Counted from the first letter of the stretch, positions 19,133 to 28,283 are shown. The stretch: DNA of 42,069 bases from an uncultured Bacteroidaceae bacterium (GCA_905235565.1 CAJOLR010000012.1:1-42069); one strand, 5' to 3'. Made by a program: numbers and translations. The notes: generated from the letters alone by a model not told the origin.

Positions 19133-19140
19133 TAATTTTG
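19133..19140 (+). promoter_or_regulatory. Promoter -7 box for the cation antiporter
   Basis: TAATTTTG fits TAnnTTTG and ends only 4 bp before the first ATG (19145), so the transcript would be nearly leaderless. Confidence 0.45.
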
Positions 19141-19144
19141 CAGC

Positions 19145-20104
19145 ATGTTTATGTCTGAAAATATCATTGCAATAATCAAACTTCTGGCTGGATTCGCAAT
19201 GCTGTTCTTTGGCGGAGACTGGCTGGTGGATGGCGGCGTTGCCCTGGCACGCAAGTTCCGTATATCATCTCTGGTAATAGGTATGACTATTGTGGCTTTC
19301 GGCACTTCTGCGCCCGAACTTCTGGTAAGCATGACATCGTCCATAAAAGGCAGTGCCGGAATTGCCATGGGAAATGTACTTGGTTCCAACATTGTCAATA
19401 TAGGACTGATTCTGGGCATTACCGCCATACTCTGCCCCATCCCGACCATGAACAGTAAGATTACCGCCAACGGAATTATAATGATAGCCGCATCAGTGCT
19501 GCTGCTCATATTCTCTCTTAACGGCGGAATTTCCAGGACAGAAGGACTGATTCTGTTTGCAGGTATTGTACTCTTTACGGTCATTTCAATACGTAAAGGC
19601 CGTGCGGGAGCATCCCCCCAAGAGTCTGAATCGAATATCAAGGAAAAGAAGTTGTCTGTAGCAGTGGCCCTGCTGCTTATAATCCTGTCTTGCGCAATGC
19701 TGGCATTCGGAGCCGATTTCATGGTAGATGGAGCTACCGTACTGGCGAAGGCAACAGGCGTAAGCGACAAGGTGATAGGCCTGACCGTTGTGGCACTCGG
19801 AACCAGCCTTCCGGAACTGGCCGCTTCAGTGGCCGCCGCACTCAAGAAGCAGATGGACATATCCATAGGCAATATAATAGGCTCCAACATATTCAATATA
19901 CTGTGCGTACTCGGAGTGTCGGCCTCAATAAGCCCCATTACATTCGAGTACGCACAGTACAATTCAGATTTCATTATCATGCTGAGTTTCTCTGCAGCGC
20001 TGTTGCTATTTGCGCAGCCATGGAAACCTCAGGGCCGTTTGGGCCGATTTGCAGGCACTACATTATTCCTGGCCTACGTTGCTTACGCAGTATCACTGTT
20101 CTGA
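19145..20104 (+). CDS. Calcium/sodium antiporter, CaCA family (YrbG-like)
   Basis: Inner-membrane exchanger of 319 residues with about ten hydrophobic helices. It has the two inverted alpha repeats of the family: GTSAPELLVS with GSNIVNIGLILG in the first half, and GTSLPELAAS with GSNIFNILCVLG in the second. The central hydrophilic loop (about 155-170) separates the halves. It probably expels Ca2+ in exchange for Na+ or H+; ion specificity is inferred. Starts at 19145 or 19151 (MSENI) are both possible. It converges on the OPT transporter gene with a 12-bp overlap. Confidence 0.9.
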   Translation: MFMSENIIAIIKLLAGFAMLFFGGDWLVDGGVALARKFRISSLVIGMTIVAFGTSAPELLVSMTSSIKGSAGIAMGNVLGSNIVNIGLILGITAILCPIPTMNSKITANGIIMIAASVLLLIFSLNGGISRTEGLILFAGIVLFTVISIRKGRAGASPQESESNIKEKKLSVAVALLLIILSCAMLAFGADFMVDGATVLAKATGVSDKVIGLTVVALGTSLPELAASVAAALKKQMDISIGNIIGSNIFNILCVLGVSASISPITFEYAQYNSDFIIMLSFSAALLLFAQPWKPQGRLGRFAGTTLFLAYVAYAVSLF

Positions 20105-22096
20105 ACTGCGACGTTTCATAACGCTGCGTACAAAGTACCATATCAGCGCCACGTACATGATGAGTGAAAGCCACTCGGCGGCATGTGAGCCAGTCCAGCT
20201 GTCGGCCATCATCAGATCCAGTCCCGCAAACCTCAGTGCGGCACTTACCACACCCATCAGCGCACCACCTGCTATAAATCCTGATGCAAGAAGAGTGCCG
20301 TGCTCCACACGTGCGGTATTGACAGCCGGATCTATTGAACGTGTACTTACATACCAGTTGATGAATCCGCCCACAACCAGCGGGATATTGAGCTGGAACG
20401 GGATGAACATACCCAACGCAAACGCCAGAGCCGGAATCTTGCAGAAATTCAGTATCAGAGCAATCACTGCACCCACAGCATAAAGCCACCATGGAGCACC
20501 TGTACCCGACATGAGCGGGTCTATTACAGCAGCCATTGCGTTGGCCTGAGGAGCCACCAGAGCGTTCTCTCCCACAAATCCGTAAGTCTTGTTCAGGATA
20601 ATGAGCACACCGCCCACTGTGAGGGCGGAAACCAGTGTACCCAGGAACTTCCAGCCCTGCTGGACTGCAGGTGTTGAACCCAGCCAGTAACCTATCTTAA
20701 GGTCGGTGATGAAACCGCCGGCCATTGAGAGCGCTGTACAAACCACACCTCCCATGATCAGAGCCGAAACGATACCGGGAGTACCCTTGAGGCCTACAGC
20801 CACCATAATGACAGAGGCAAGTATAAGGGTCATCAAAGTCATACCGGATACGGGATTGGTTCCAACGATTGCAATGGCATTGGCGGCAACCGTAGTGAAA
20901 AGAAAAGCAATTATACCTACTACCAGAATACCTACCATCGCATGCAGCAGGTTAAAGTCCATCACACCCAGATAGAAGAATGCGAAAACAGCTATCAGAG
21001 CCACGATGATACCTATTATAACTATCTTCATGGGCAGGTCACGCTGTGTACGTTCCACCTGTGCATCGGCTCCGGCCTTACCGCCTTTAAGCTCACGTCC
21101 GGCCAGACTTACGGCACCTTTAATAACCGGCCAGGACTTGATGATACCAAGAATTCCGGCCATTGCTATACCGCCAATACCTATATGACGTGCGTAACTG
21201 GAGAAAATCTGCTCCGGCTCCATCTGTGCAACCGCATCGGTCACAGCAGGATTGAGAGACTGCAGGAACGCATCGCCCAGAAGCGGCAATATGGGAACTA
21301 TCACGAACCATACCAGGGCAGAACCTGCAGCAATGATGCATGCATACTTGAGACCTACAATATAGCCCAGGCCCAATACTGCCGCGCCGGTATTGATGCT
21401 GAACACCAACTTGGCCTTTGTAGCCAGAGCCGATCCCCACGCACATACCCTTGAGGTAAAGTTCTCGGTCCAGAGTCCGAATGTGGATACTATGAAATCA
21501 TATATACCGCCTATGATGCCCGAAACCACCAGCGGTTTGGCCTGTCCGGCACCCTTCTCACCGGATATCAGCACCTGTGTGGTGGCTGTTGCCTCGGGGA
21601 AAGGATACTTGCCGTGCATATCCTTGACAAAATATTTGCGGAAAGGAATCAGAAAGAGAATTCCAAGAACGCCACCAAGCAGCGAACTTATGAAAACCTG
21701 CATGAAATTTACAGTCATGTCAGGGTACTTGGCCTGTAAGATATAGAGAGCCGGCAGTGTAAATATGGCACCGGCCACAATAACGCCTGAACAAGCGCCT
21801 ATAGACTGGATGATTACATTCTCCCCCAGTGCTCCCTTACGCTTGGCTACCGATGAAACACCAACCGCAATGATTGCTATAGGTATGGCGGCCTCGAACA
21901 CCTGACCAACCTTAAGGCCAAGGTAAGCCGCTGCTGCAGAGAACAGCACAGCCATCAGCAATCCCCATCCCACTGACCAAAGGTTGGCTTCAGGATAGAC
22001 CTTGCCCGGTTTCATTATAGGCTCGTATGATTCGCCCTCTTTCAATTCACGATAAGCGTTTTCCGGCAGTTCAACTGGTTTTTTCTCTTCTTCCAT
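20093..22096 (-). CDS. OPT family oligopeptide transporter
   Basis: Inner-membrane transporter with about 14-16 hydrophobic segments. Family-typical stretches include NLWSVGWGLLMAVLFSAAAAYLGLKVGQVFEAAIPIAI in part, GALGENVIIQSIGACSGVIVAGAIFTLPALY and YPFPEATATTQVLISGE. I place the start at 22096 (MEEEKKPVELPENAY; 667 residues) because AAGGAT precedes this ATG and the longer reading from 22138 would overlap the promoter box. Substrate, peptides or metal chelates, cannot be told from sequence. Confidence 0.88.
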   Translation of the reverse strand: MEEEKKPVELPENAYRELKEGESYEPIMKPGKVYPEANLWSVGWGLLMAVLFSAAAAYLGLKVGQVFEAAIPIAIIAVGVSSVAKRKGALGENVIIQSIGACSGVIVAGAIFTLPALYILQAKYPDMTVNFMQVFISSLLGGVLGILFLIPFRKYFVKDMHGKYPFPEATATTQVLISGEKGAGQAKPLVVSGIIGGIYDFIVSTFGLWTENFTSRVCAWGSALATKAKLVFSINTGAAVLGLGYIVGLKYACIIAAGSALVWFVIVPILPLLGDAFLQSLNPAVTDAVAQMEPEQIFSSYARHIGIGGIAMAGILGIIKSWPVIKGAVSLAGRELKGGKAGADAQVERTQRDLPMKIVIIGIIVALIAVFAFFYLGVMDFNLLHAMVGILVVGIIAFLFTTVAANAIAIVGTNPVSGMTLMTLILASVIMVAVGLKGTPGIVSALIMGGVVCTALSMAGGFITDLKIGYWLGSTPAVQQGWKFLGTLVSALTVGGVLIILNKTYGFVGENALVAPQANAMAAVIDPLMSGTGAPWWLYAVGAVIALILNFCKIPALAFALGMFIPFQLNIPLVVGGFINWYVSTRSIDPAVNTARVEHGTLLASGFIAGGALMGVVSAALRFAGLDLMMADSWTGSHAAEWLSLIMYVALIWYFVRSVMKRRSSEQ

Positions 22097-22135
22097 ATCC
22101 TTATTACCTGATGATATATTTAGGTTTTTATTCGG

Positions 22136-22143
22136 CAAATGTA
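22136..22143 (-). promoter_or_regulatory. Promoter -7 box for the OPT transporter
   Basis: Minus-strand TACATTTG fits TAnnTTTG, about 40 bp before the chosen ATG. Confidence 0.5.
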
Positions 22144-22224
22144 ATAATTATCCATCTGTAAGACATCCTCATACTTCATAATTTTCTATATTCGCATATT
22201 ATTGACAAGGAAAATTTCATATCA

Positions 22225-23505
22225 ATGAAAAAGATTTCAGCATTAAATCCGGTTACAGGCCTGATATCCAGACTTCTGATAAAACGTCTTTTCATTCTGA
22301 CGGTCCTGCTCTGGAGCATGGCGGGCATAACTTCGGCACAAAAGATCCAGGTGGTCAATCTGGAGAATCCGGTGGTGCGTAAATTCATGTCTCACGGCCC
22401 ATACAGCGGGTTCGGCACTGAAAACAGTTACTTTGACAACAATGAGGAGTTCCCTTCCAGGTTTGCTTTTGACAAGCCTGAATCCTTTGAAATCCGCTGG
22501 GCAGGGAATGCCGACGACACGTATACCATAACCCTTACTGAGAGCCGCAACCGCCGGAAAAATGGCAATACCGTGCTGACGGCGGCTGTTAATGGCAACA
22601 GTTTCAGGCTAACTAACCTGATCCCGGACAGATTTTATACATATACGGTTAAAAAAGGCTCCCGAAAAGTTCTGAGAGGAAAAATCAGGACCGGCGGGCA
22701 GGTGCGTATGTTGGAGATCAGAGACTGCGTCAATGCACGTGATATGGGCGGATGGAGTACTTTTGACGGCAAGACTGTCCGATACGGATTACTGTTCCGC
22801 ACCGGAAGCATCGATGGTGAATACCACGGAGACTGCAGTGACAACTGTCCGGGAGCACGCTGCCGCAATCCGATTCATGAGACTGCCCAAAGCCAGATCG
22901 GCGATCCTGCGCGGTACACCCTTCATAAAGAGTCTGTCGATGCCATTGGATTCATCGGAATAGACGCCGACCTGGACCTTCGCGGCATTACCGGCGAGGG
23001 GCTCTGGGGCAACCAGTGTATGACTCATACGCGTTCATTGGGGCTCACCAAGATTCCTGGAGCCGACTATGCTCAGGTCATGACCGATATAGCACTTCAC
23101 AATCCGTTTGATGACCCTGCCATAGTGAAGGATGTAGATTGGATTATACAGGAACTCAAGAAGGGGCGTCATGTAGCATTTCATTGCCGTTCAGGCGCAG
23201 ACCGTACCGGAGCTGTTGCAATGATTATCGAGGCCCTGCTGGGAGTCCGCGGCGGTGACATCGCCCTGGATTATGAGCTTACATCACTCTCATCCGAAGG
23301 CACAGGCCAGACGCGCAGCGCCAAAAATGTGCTAACTGGCGGCTACGGTTTTTACGGCCGCGGATTCACCACAATTCCGGTAGATGAACCTGATCCCGAC
23401 AAACGTCTTCAGAAACAGGCCTACATATACCTGAATTCTACTTTTGACGAGTGTTCCATCAGCAAGACCGATCTGGACTGGTTTGTCAGTTTCATGCTGG
23501 AATGA
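22225..23505 (+). CDS. Secreted tyrosine-type protein phosphatase
   Basis: Exported phosphatase of 426 residues. An N-terminal signal (about 20-38, ending ITSAQ) is followed by an Ig/fibronectin-like domain (about 75-155) and a Y_phosphatase3-type catalytic domain. The catalytic loop is HCRSGADRTG at 320-329, with the nucleophile Cys321 and Arg327 of the CX5R motif; an upstream DLRGITGEG carries the family aspartate region. Related proteins dephosphorylate phosphotyrosine or phosphoinositides; here the substrate is unknown. It stands alone, in a single-gene transcript as far as can be seen. Confidence 0.85.
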   Translation: MKKISALNPVTGLISRLLIKRLFILTVLLWSMAGITSAQKIQVVNLENPVVRKFMSHGPYSGFGTENSYFDNNEEFPSRFAFDKPESFEIRWAGNADDTYTITLTESRNRRKNGNTVLTAAVNGNSFRLTNLIPDRFYTYTVKKGSRKVLRGKIRTGGQVRMLEIRDCVNARDMGGWSTFDGKTVRYGLLFRTGSIDGEYHGDCSDNCPGARCRNPIHETAQSQIGDPARYTLHKESVDAIGFIGIDADLDLRGITGEGLWGNQCMTHTRSLGLTKIPGADYAQVMTDIALHNPFDDPAIVKDVDWIIQELKKGRHVAFHCRSGADRTGAVAMIIEALLGVRGGDIALDYELTSLSSEGTGQTRSAKNVLTGGYGFYGRGFTTIPVDEPDPDKRLQKQAYIYLNSTFDECSISKTDLDWFVSFMLE

Positions 23506-23604
23506 CACATTCCCCTATCTGTCATTTACCTTTTGGTCAAGTATGGCATCATTAAAAAAAACACTACTTTTACATCCAAATAACCAATTTATAACAACAA
23601 AATT

Positions 23605-24750
23605 ATGAGAAAGAGTTTTATTATCGCTGCAGTTGCCGCATTGGCAATTGCTCCGGCATCCGCACAGAACTCACGAATAGTAGAGGATGGCGGCACCGGT
23701 CCTTACAAGGCAATCATGATGGAGGAATCATCACTTGCCACTCACACTATTTTCCGTCCTCAGGACATCAGCAAATTCGGCAAGGGAAACCTTCTGCCGG
23801 TTCTGGTTTGGGGTAACGGCGGTTGCGCCAACTCTCCCAGCGGACATGTCAATTTCCTCAATGAAGTAGCATCACAGGGATTCCTGATTGTAGCTATCGG
23901 CCCCAGCAACTACCAGCAGCAGGAGGCTCCGCGTCCCGGTCAGACCGGTGATGTACCCCGTATGGGCGGCGGCGGATTCCCCGGTGGCGGTATGCCAGGT
24001 GGCGGTATGGGTGGTCAGCGTCCGCAGGGTGCCCCACAGGGTGCTCCACAAGCTGCTCCGCAGGGCCAGCGTCCACAGGGTGCTCCACAAGGTGCTACAC
24101 AAGGTGGCGGACAAGGTGGCGGTATGCCCCGCATGGGCGGTGGAATGCCCGGCGGTATGGGTGGCGGAATGCCCCAGATGGGTGGCGGAATGCCCCAGAT
24201 GGGTGGCGGCGGCATGTCCATGGGTGACCCCGCAGGTCTGAAACAGGCTCTTGAGTGGGCAATCGCTCAGAATTCCGATAAGGACAGCCCCTATTACCAG
24301 AAACTGGATATCGACAATATAGCAGCTGCAGGTATGTCATGCGGCGGTCTTCAGGCTCTCCATATGTCCGATGACGCCCGCATCAAGACCATCATGGTAA
24401 TGAACAGCGGTTTCTTTAACGGCGGTGATGACAAAGCCAGCCTTGCCAAGATGAAGCAGAAATCAGTAATCTGGATCCTTGGCGGTTCTACAGATATCGC
24501 TTGGGAGAACGGCAACGATGACTTCAAGCAGATGTCAGGCACAATGCCCGCATTCCTGTGCAGTCTGGACGGCATCGGTCATGGAGGTACTTACATGCAG
24601 CCTCACGGCGGTGACTATGCAAAGGTTGCTACAGCATGGCTCAAGTGGTGGCTCAAGGGCGACAAGGAGGCTGGTACGATGTTTACAGGCGCAGAGCCCG
24701 GCGTAAGCAAGATGGCCGGCTGGACTTATGAACGTAAGAACATCAAGTAA
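23605..24750 (+). CDS. Secreted alpha/beta hydrolase with Gly/Met/Gln-rich insert
   Basis: Exported protein of 381 residues with signal peptide MRKSFIIAAVAALAIAPASA. An alpha/beta hydrolase fold is indicated by the oxyanion-type LVWGNGGC (about 67-74), the nucleophile elbow GMSCG (Ser245), a likely acid at Asp297 (GGSTDIAW) and His326 (GIGHGGTY). Between the first strands and the nucleophile, residues 110-207 are low complexity: QGAPQGAPQ-type units then GGGMPQMGGGMPQM units. Such an insert in this fold resembles the poly-Gly segments of some Prevotella/Bacteroides hydrolases. Substrate is unknown. Confidence 0.8.
   Translation: MRKSFIIAAVAALAIAPASAQNSRIVEDGGTGPYKAIMMEESSLATHTIFRPQDISKFGKGNLLPVLVWGNGGCANSPSGHVNFLNEVASQGFLIVAIGPSNYQQQEAPRPGQTGDVPRMGGGGFPGGGMPGGGMGGQRPQGAPQGAPQAAPQGQRPQGAPQGATQGGGQGGGMPRMGGGMPGGMGGGMPQMGGGMPQMGGGGMSMGDPAGLKQALEWAIAQNSDKDSPYYQKLDIDNIAAAGMSCGGLQALHMSDDARIKTIMVMNSGFFNGGDDKASLAKMKQKSVIWILGGSTDIAWENGNDDFKQMSGTMPAFLCSLDGIGHGGTYMQPHGGDYAKVATAWLKWWLKGDKEAGTMFTGAEPGVSKMAGWTYERKNIK
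23932..24226 (+). repeat. In-frame low-complexity tandem repeats inside the hydrolase gene
   Basis: Repeats encode PQGA units and GGGMPQM units; the last two GGGMPQM copies are a 21-bp direct repeat at about 24171-24212. The array keeps the reading frame, so copy number could vary by slippage without destroying the gene. Confidence 0.8.
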
Positions 24751-24770
24751 TTCAAAAGCTGATTTACCGT

Positions 24771-24813
24771 AAACCAGACGCGCTCCCGGACACCGGAAGC
24801 GCGTTTGGTTTTA
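24771..24813. terminator. Bidirectional terminator hairpin
   Basis: Two 19-bp arms with a 3-base loop, one G-U pair and one mismatch; A-rich on the left and T-rich on the right (AAACC...GGTTTT). It lies between two converging genes and can end both transcripts. Confidence 0.8.
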
Positions 24814-24829
24814 TAAGCCTTTGATAAGG

Positions 24830-25273
24830 TTATGATAATCTGAAGAATGAATAATACACCTTGTCTGCTACAGCAGTCTGTTTCTGGTCATTCATATAGT
24901 TCAGATTCTGGAACTGATCCTTGTCATAGCAATATACCAGTTCCTTATCATTAAGCTTGCATATATGCGCCTTCTTGGTGATGGTCTCACCCCCATCCAT
25001 TTCCTCGCAGAAGGTCAGGCTTCCGTCCGGATTCAGGGAGTAATGGCCCTCCATCATAACCATATTGGCAACCGTAAGCGGCGCATCACCGTACATGACA
25101 TATGAACTTGGACTCAAAATGAGATTCCATTTGCGTTTATTCACAGTCGTGTTCTTATGGATACGTTTGGAGTCACGGTAATATACCACATCCGAAAAAT
25201 ACCAGTTTCCTTCAATCCTACGCTTCCAGTACATGAATCTGAGTTCCTGTACATAGTTCCATATCTTCCCCAT
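24830..25273 (-). CDS. Lipocalin-like small protein, unknown function
   Basis: Protein of 147 residues without a recognisable signal peptide. The pattern of short beta-strands, with IEGNWYFSDVVYY near the start and KLNDKELVYCY near the end, resembles lipocalin-like domains common in Bacteroidetes, but I cannot confirm the family. It starts 31 bp downstream of the fimbrillin-like gene on the same strand and is probably its operon partner. Confidence 0.6.
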   Translation of the reverse strand: MGKIWNYVQELRFMYWKRRIEGNWYFSDVVYYRDSKRIHKNTTVNKRKWNLILSPSSYVMYGDAPLTVANMVMMEGHYSLNPDGSLTFCEEMDGGETITKKAHICKLNDKELVYCYDKDQFQNLNYMNDQKQTAVADKVYYSFFRLS

Positions 25274-25304
25274 GTCGTATCTGTTGTTTTTCTGTTCCTG
25301 TCAA

Positions 25305-26402
25305 TCAATCATCTTCATAATCCACAATCCTGCCGTTGAAGTGCTCCTCCCAATTCTCAACTGTAGCGGTAAACTCTATCGGCCTGTAGATGGAGCCCAG
25401 GTTCATGCCGAGCACGAACGTGTACTGTACTCCCAGTTCCATCAAATCATCGGGAATAACCCCTGCCAGAGGGATTATCTCCGATCTTCCGGTGGTTGCA
25501 CGGTAATGCGTACCGTCATAATCAAATTCATCCACATCAAACAGCAACTCCACGTAGTGCTTTTCGGCCTCAAGCTCCTCAGGAACGACGTAGAAACGGT
25601 TGCAGTCTGACTTTTCTGATGACAATCCGTTTCCGGTAACGTACAACGCATTCTCCTCGCCTATCCCCACATGCTCATTTCCTTCATAAAAGACAATATC
25701 AGCATGCTTGGCATTTGGAACCCAATGGCCTTCCTTGTCATCCATTATGAAAGATCCCTCTGTCGGCATACCGTGCACAATGATCTTGCGTACATGCATC
25801 AGACCCTTGAGCTGCTCATCTTCCGTAATATCGCAAAGCTTGAATCCGATGCGGTTGGCCAGATGTATGAACCTGAGATTAACGGTTTCAAAAGTATGGT
25901 CACACCTGAAATCGACAGTATTCGAAGCCAGGGGTCCTTTCATAATATCATCTGGCGTAAAAAAGATGGCATATGATCCGTCAGCATCGTAAGTCACATC
26001 TTTTACATATGGATAGAATGCACTGACATTTACCCTGTTCTCTGATTCCACGAACGTCACTATATCGGCAGTCCTCAAACCGTTGTTCTCAAAAACAGGC
26101 AGGTTGTCTATTATGACATGTCCGTCATTGATACCGACCAGACCGAATGCAACGTCGGGAGAGATATAGGCTTCTGTCATCTCATATTCGTATGACGTCT
26201 TGGAGTCAATTGTGACCTTTGTCTGTATCTGGCTTTTGGAGTGAGTCTTAGTCTTGGTGTTCTTGGCTACCGATATATTGAAAACCGTATGCGTTTCCTG
26301 TCCGGCAAAAACGTGGGAGTACAAGTCTCCCCTGGTGCATGATGAAATCACCATTGCTGCCATACAAGCAAATGCAGAAACAACGCACGTCCTTTTTATC
26401 AT
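25305..26402 (-). CDS. Fimbrillin-like (Mfa-like) lipoprotein
   Basis: Predicted surface lipoprotein of 365 residues from the ATG at 26402 (MIKRTCVVSAFACMAAMVISSC, Cys22). The longer reading from 26450 would run through the promoter box and is unlikely. The body has fimbrillin-type features: an early segment with Tyr/Phe-rich strands, VNVSAFYPYVKD near 130-145 and HLANRIGFKL, and a C-terminal YTFVLGMNLGSIYRPIEFTATVENWEE that matches the usual end of the Mfa/FimA-like family. The W-E ending and lipobox support it. A single gene rather than a full fimbrial locus suggests a stand-alone adhesin or tip-like protein. Confidence 0.72.
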   Translation of the reverse strand: MIKRTCVVSAFACMAAMVISSCTRGDLYSHVFAGQETHTVFNISVAKNTKTKTHSKSQIQTKVTIDSKTSYEYEMTEAYISPDVAFGLVGINDGHVIIDNLPVFENNGLRTADIVTFVESENRVNVSAFYPYVKDVTYDADGSYAIFFTPDDIMKGPLASNTVDFRCDHTFETVNLRFIHLANRIGFKLCDITEDEQLKGLMHVRKIIVHGMPTEGSFIMDDKEGHWVPNAKHADIVFYEGNEHVGIGEENALYVTGNGLSSEKSDCNRFYVVPEELEAEKHYVELLFDVDEFDYDGTHYRATTGRSEIIPLAGVIPDDLMELGVQYTFVLGMNLGSIYRPIEFTATVENWEEHFNGRIVDYEDD

Positions 26403-26430
26403 TTTGTTATTAATTTTAAGAATTACGGCA

Positions 26431-26438
26431 CAAAGATA
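26431..26438 (-). promoter_or_regulatory. Promoter -7 box for the fimbrillin-like gene
   Basis: Minus-strand TATCTTTG fits TAnnTTTG, about 30 bp before the ATG at 26402. The rest of 26451-26650 shows nothing recognisable. Confidence 0.5.
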
Positions 26439-26659
26439 ACCAACATTCAATAAAGTGTTGTTTGAAAATGGGTGAACTCACATAATTTGATTAAAATTAT
26501 TCATGTTTTGTTGCAACAGCTGTCAACAGCCAATCATCAAGACGTAAAAAATGGCCCCACAGATGCATGTAGGACATATCATCCAGCCAAATCATTGTTA
26601 GATTTAGCTCAAAACCGAATATTTTCCAACTCAAATCCGGACTAATTTGAACATTTTAC

Positions 26660-26667
26660 TACATTTG
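26660..26667 (+). promoter_or_regulatory. Promoter -7 box for the deaminase
   Basis: TACATTTG fits TAnnTTTG, 20 bp before the ATG at 26688. Confidence 0.5.
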
Positions 26668-26687
26668 TATCGCAAAAATTTTAAAAC

Positions 26688-27992
26688 ATGAACATTCTGA
26701 TAGAAAATGGCACCATTCTGCCTATGAATATGCCGAATAACGGACAGCCGTATTTCAATGGCACCATCGGCATAGAGAATGACCGGATTGCTTTCATAAC
26801 CACAGACATCGGTAAGTCCGATGAGTTCCTGGCCACTCACTCCGACACCAGACGTATAGATGCAACCGGCAAGATAGTAATGCCGGGGCTCATCAACACC
26901 CATACGCATGTGGCAATGTCCCTCCTGCGCGGAATCTCAGATGATATGCCTCTTATGGAATGGCTTGAGCAGCACATCTGGCCGATTGAAGGAAAAATGG
27001 GATATCAGGAAGTTTACGACGGAGCCAGACTGGGCATCCTGGAGATGCTCATGGGAGGCACGACTACATTTGTAGATATGTACCCGTATGAAGAGGCCAT
27101 TGCCCATGCTGCAGAGACCGGCGGAATAAGGGCTGTGGTAAGCCCCTGTCCAATGGATTTCAGGATGGAGCATTTTGAGAATGACTGGCGTCAGGTGCAA
27201 ATGAGGTTCAAAGACAGCAAACTTGTGACAATGTGGATGGGGCCTCACGCCATTTACACATTATCTGCCGATAATCTGCAACGTTCCATCAGCCTCTCAA
27301 AAGAATTCGGTACGGGCAGCCATGTTCATCTGGCCGAAACACAGACAGAACAGGACAACTGCATGAAAGAACATGGAATGAGTCCTACTGAATATCTTGA
27401 AAGCCAGGGACTGTTCTCTACACCTACACTGGCCGCCCATTGTGTGGTCATGTCCGATCATGACATTGAGATTCTGGCCAGACACGGGGTATCAGTAGCG
27501 CACAACCCTCAGAGCAACATGAAACTTGCATCCGGTATAGCTCCGGTCAAAAAGATGCTTGAAGCTGGAATAAACGTATCAATAGGAACCGACGGAGCAT
27601 CGTCAAACAATGACCTGGATATGTGGGATGAGATGCGCACAGCCTCACTGCTCCAGAAAGTCTCCACCATGGACCCATGTGCAATACCTGCATATACAGC
27701 ACTTCAGATGGCTACCATAAACGGAGCCAAGGCTATCGGACGCCAAGGAGAACTTGGTCAGCTCACCGCCGGTGCGCTCGCGGACATCATACTTATAGAT
27801 ATAGAGAAACCGCACCTGTATCCTCATACGAATCTGATTTCGGAGCTTGTTTACAGCACTCATGCATCGGATGTGGATACGGTTATCATAAACGGCAATA
27901 TAGTTGTGGAAAACCGCAAATGCCTCTCAATGAACGCCCAAGAGGTTTGTGCAACCGCCCAAAAACACATTGATGCCTTGCTGAACAAATAA
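26688..27992 (+). CDS. mtaD: 5-methylthioadenosine/S-adenosylhomocysteine deaminase
   Basis: Cytosolic metal-dependent amidohydrolase of 434 residues that deaminates methylthioadenosine and S-adenosylhomocysteine to their inosine forms. The metal and catalytic ligands are visible: HTH (His72 and His74, in NTHTHVAMSLLRG), HLAE (His214 and Glu217), His251 (LAAHCVV) and Asp302 (GTDGASSNNDLDMW). SDDMPLMEWLEQHIWPIE is typical of the MtaD/SsnA subfamily. Other members act on guanine or triazines, so exact substrate is family-based. It has its own promoter box and no operon partner. Confidence 0.88.
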   Translation: MNILIENGTILPMNMPNNGQPYFNGTIGIENDRIAFITTDIGKSDEFLATHSDTRRIDATGKIVMPGLINTHTHVAMSLLRGISDDMPLMEWLEQHIWPIEGKMGYQEVYDGARLGILEMLMGGTTTFVDMYPYEEAIAHAAETGGIRAVVSPCPMDFRMEHFENDWRQVQMRFKDSKLVTMWMGPHAIYTLSADNLQRSISLSKEFGTGSHVHLAETQTEQDNCMKEHGMSPTEYLESQGLFSTPTLAAHCVVMSDHDIEILARHGVSVAHNPQSNMKLASGIAPVKKMLEAGINVSIGTDGASSNNDLDMWDEMRTASLLQKVSTMDPCAIPAYTALQMATINGAKAIGRQGELGQLTAGALADIILIDIEKPHLYPHTNLISELVYSTHASDVDTVIINGNIVVENRKCLSMNAQEVCATAQKHIDALLNK

Positions 27993-28028
27993 AAAGTACC
28001 GGAGAAATCAAAAAAAGTCGCAATTGTT

Positions 28029-28059
28029 TTTGCAAGTATCTCTAAAACCACTACCTTTG
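28029..28059 (+). promoter_or_regulatory. Promoter of the tRNA operon
   Basis: TTTG at 28029-28032 and TACCTTTG at 28052-28059 are separated by 19 bp, a textbook Bacteroidetes promoter. Transcription should start near 28066. Confidence 0.75.
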
Positions 28060-28080
28060 CACCGCTTTCACAAGAAAGTA

Positions 28081-28092
28081 CGTTCTTTGAAC
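28081..28092 (+). promoter_or_regulatory. BoxA-like element in the tRNA leader
   Basis: CGTTCTTTGAAC resembles the boxA-like leader sequence found before Bacteroidetes rRNA genes, where it binds antitermination factors. Role here is inferred. Confidence 0.45.
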
Positions 28093-28112
28093 AATTCTGG
28101 AAAATTTATCTT

Positions 28113-28167
28113 ACCTGCGTGAATATCCGATAAGGTTTTCATACTTGTGTGAATACCTGATAAGGTT
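28113..28167 (+). repeat. Two-copy 30-bp tandem repeat in the tRNA leader
   Basis: Copies at 28113-28137 and 28143-28167 share 21 of 25 positions (core GTGAATA..., then GATAAGGTT) at a 30-bp period. Confidence 0.6.
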
Positions 28168-28221
28168 ACCAAACGCACGGAGGCAATTTTCGCACAAGCC
28201 GAGAGCAAAGAGAAGTTTACT

Positions 28222-28229
28222 TATCTTTG
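28222..28229 (+). promoter_or_regulatory. Second promoter-like box before tRNA-Gly
   Basis: TATCTTTG fits TAnnTTTG and is followed directly by CCGAGGCGCG, which also precedes the second tRNA-Gly. No -33 box is seen. Confidence 0.4.
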
Positions 28230-28248
28230 CCGAGGCGCGGAGATAATC

Positions 28249-28283
28249 GCCGCAGATTAAATTTTCCAGAGAAAATTTAATCT

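Noticed and set aside
19132-19980. Minus-strand 282-codon frame opposite the Ca2+/Na+ antiporter
   Set aside because: It is the antisense of a clearly recognised CaCA protein and has the Ser/Pro/Thr-rich composition of an antisense frame.
24171-24212. Direct repeat considered as a CRISPR or other spaced array
   Set aside because: The repeats are in-frame, adjacent, without spacers, and encode GGGMPQM units.
23872-24340. Several Pro/Gly/Cys-rich frames on both strands in the hydrolase insert
   Set aside because: They are generated by the low-complexity repeats in the real gene.
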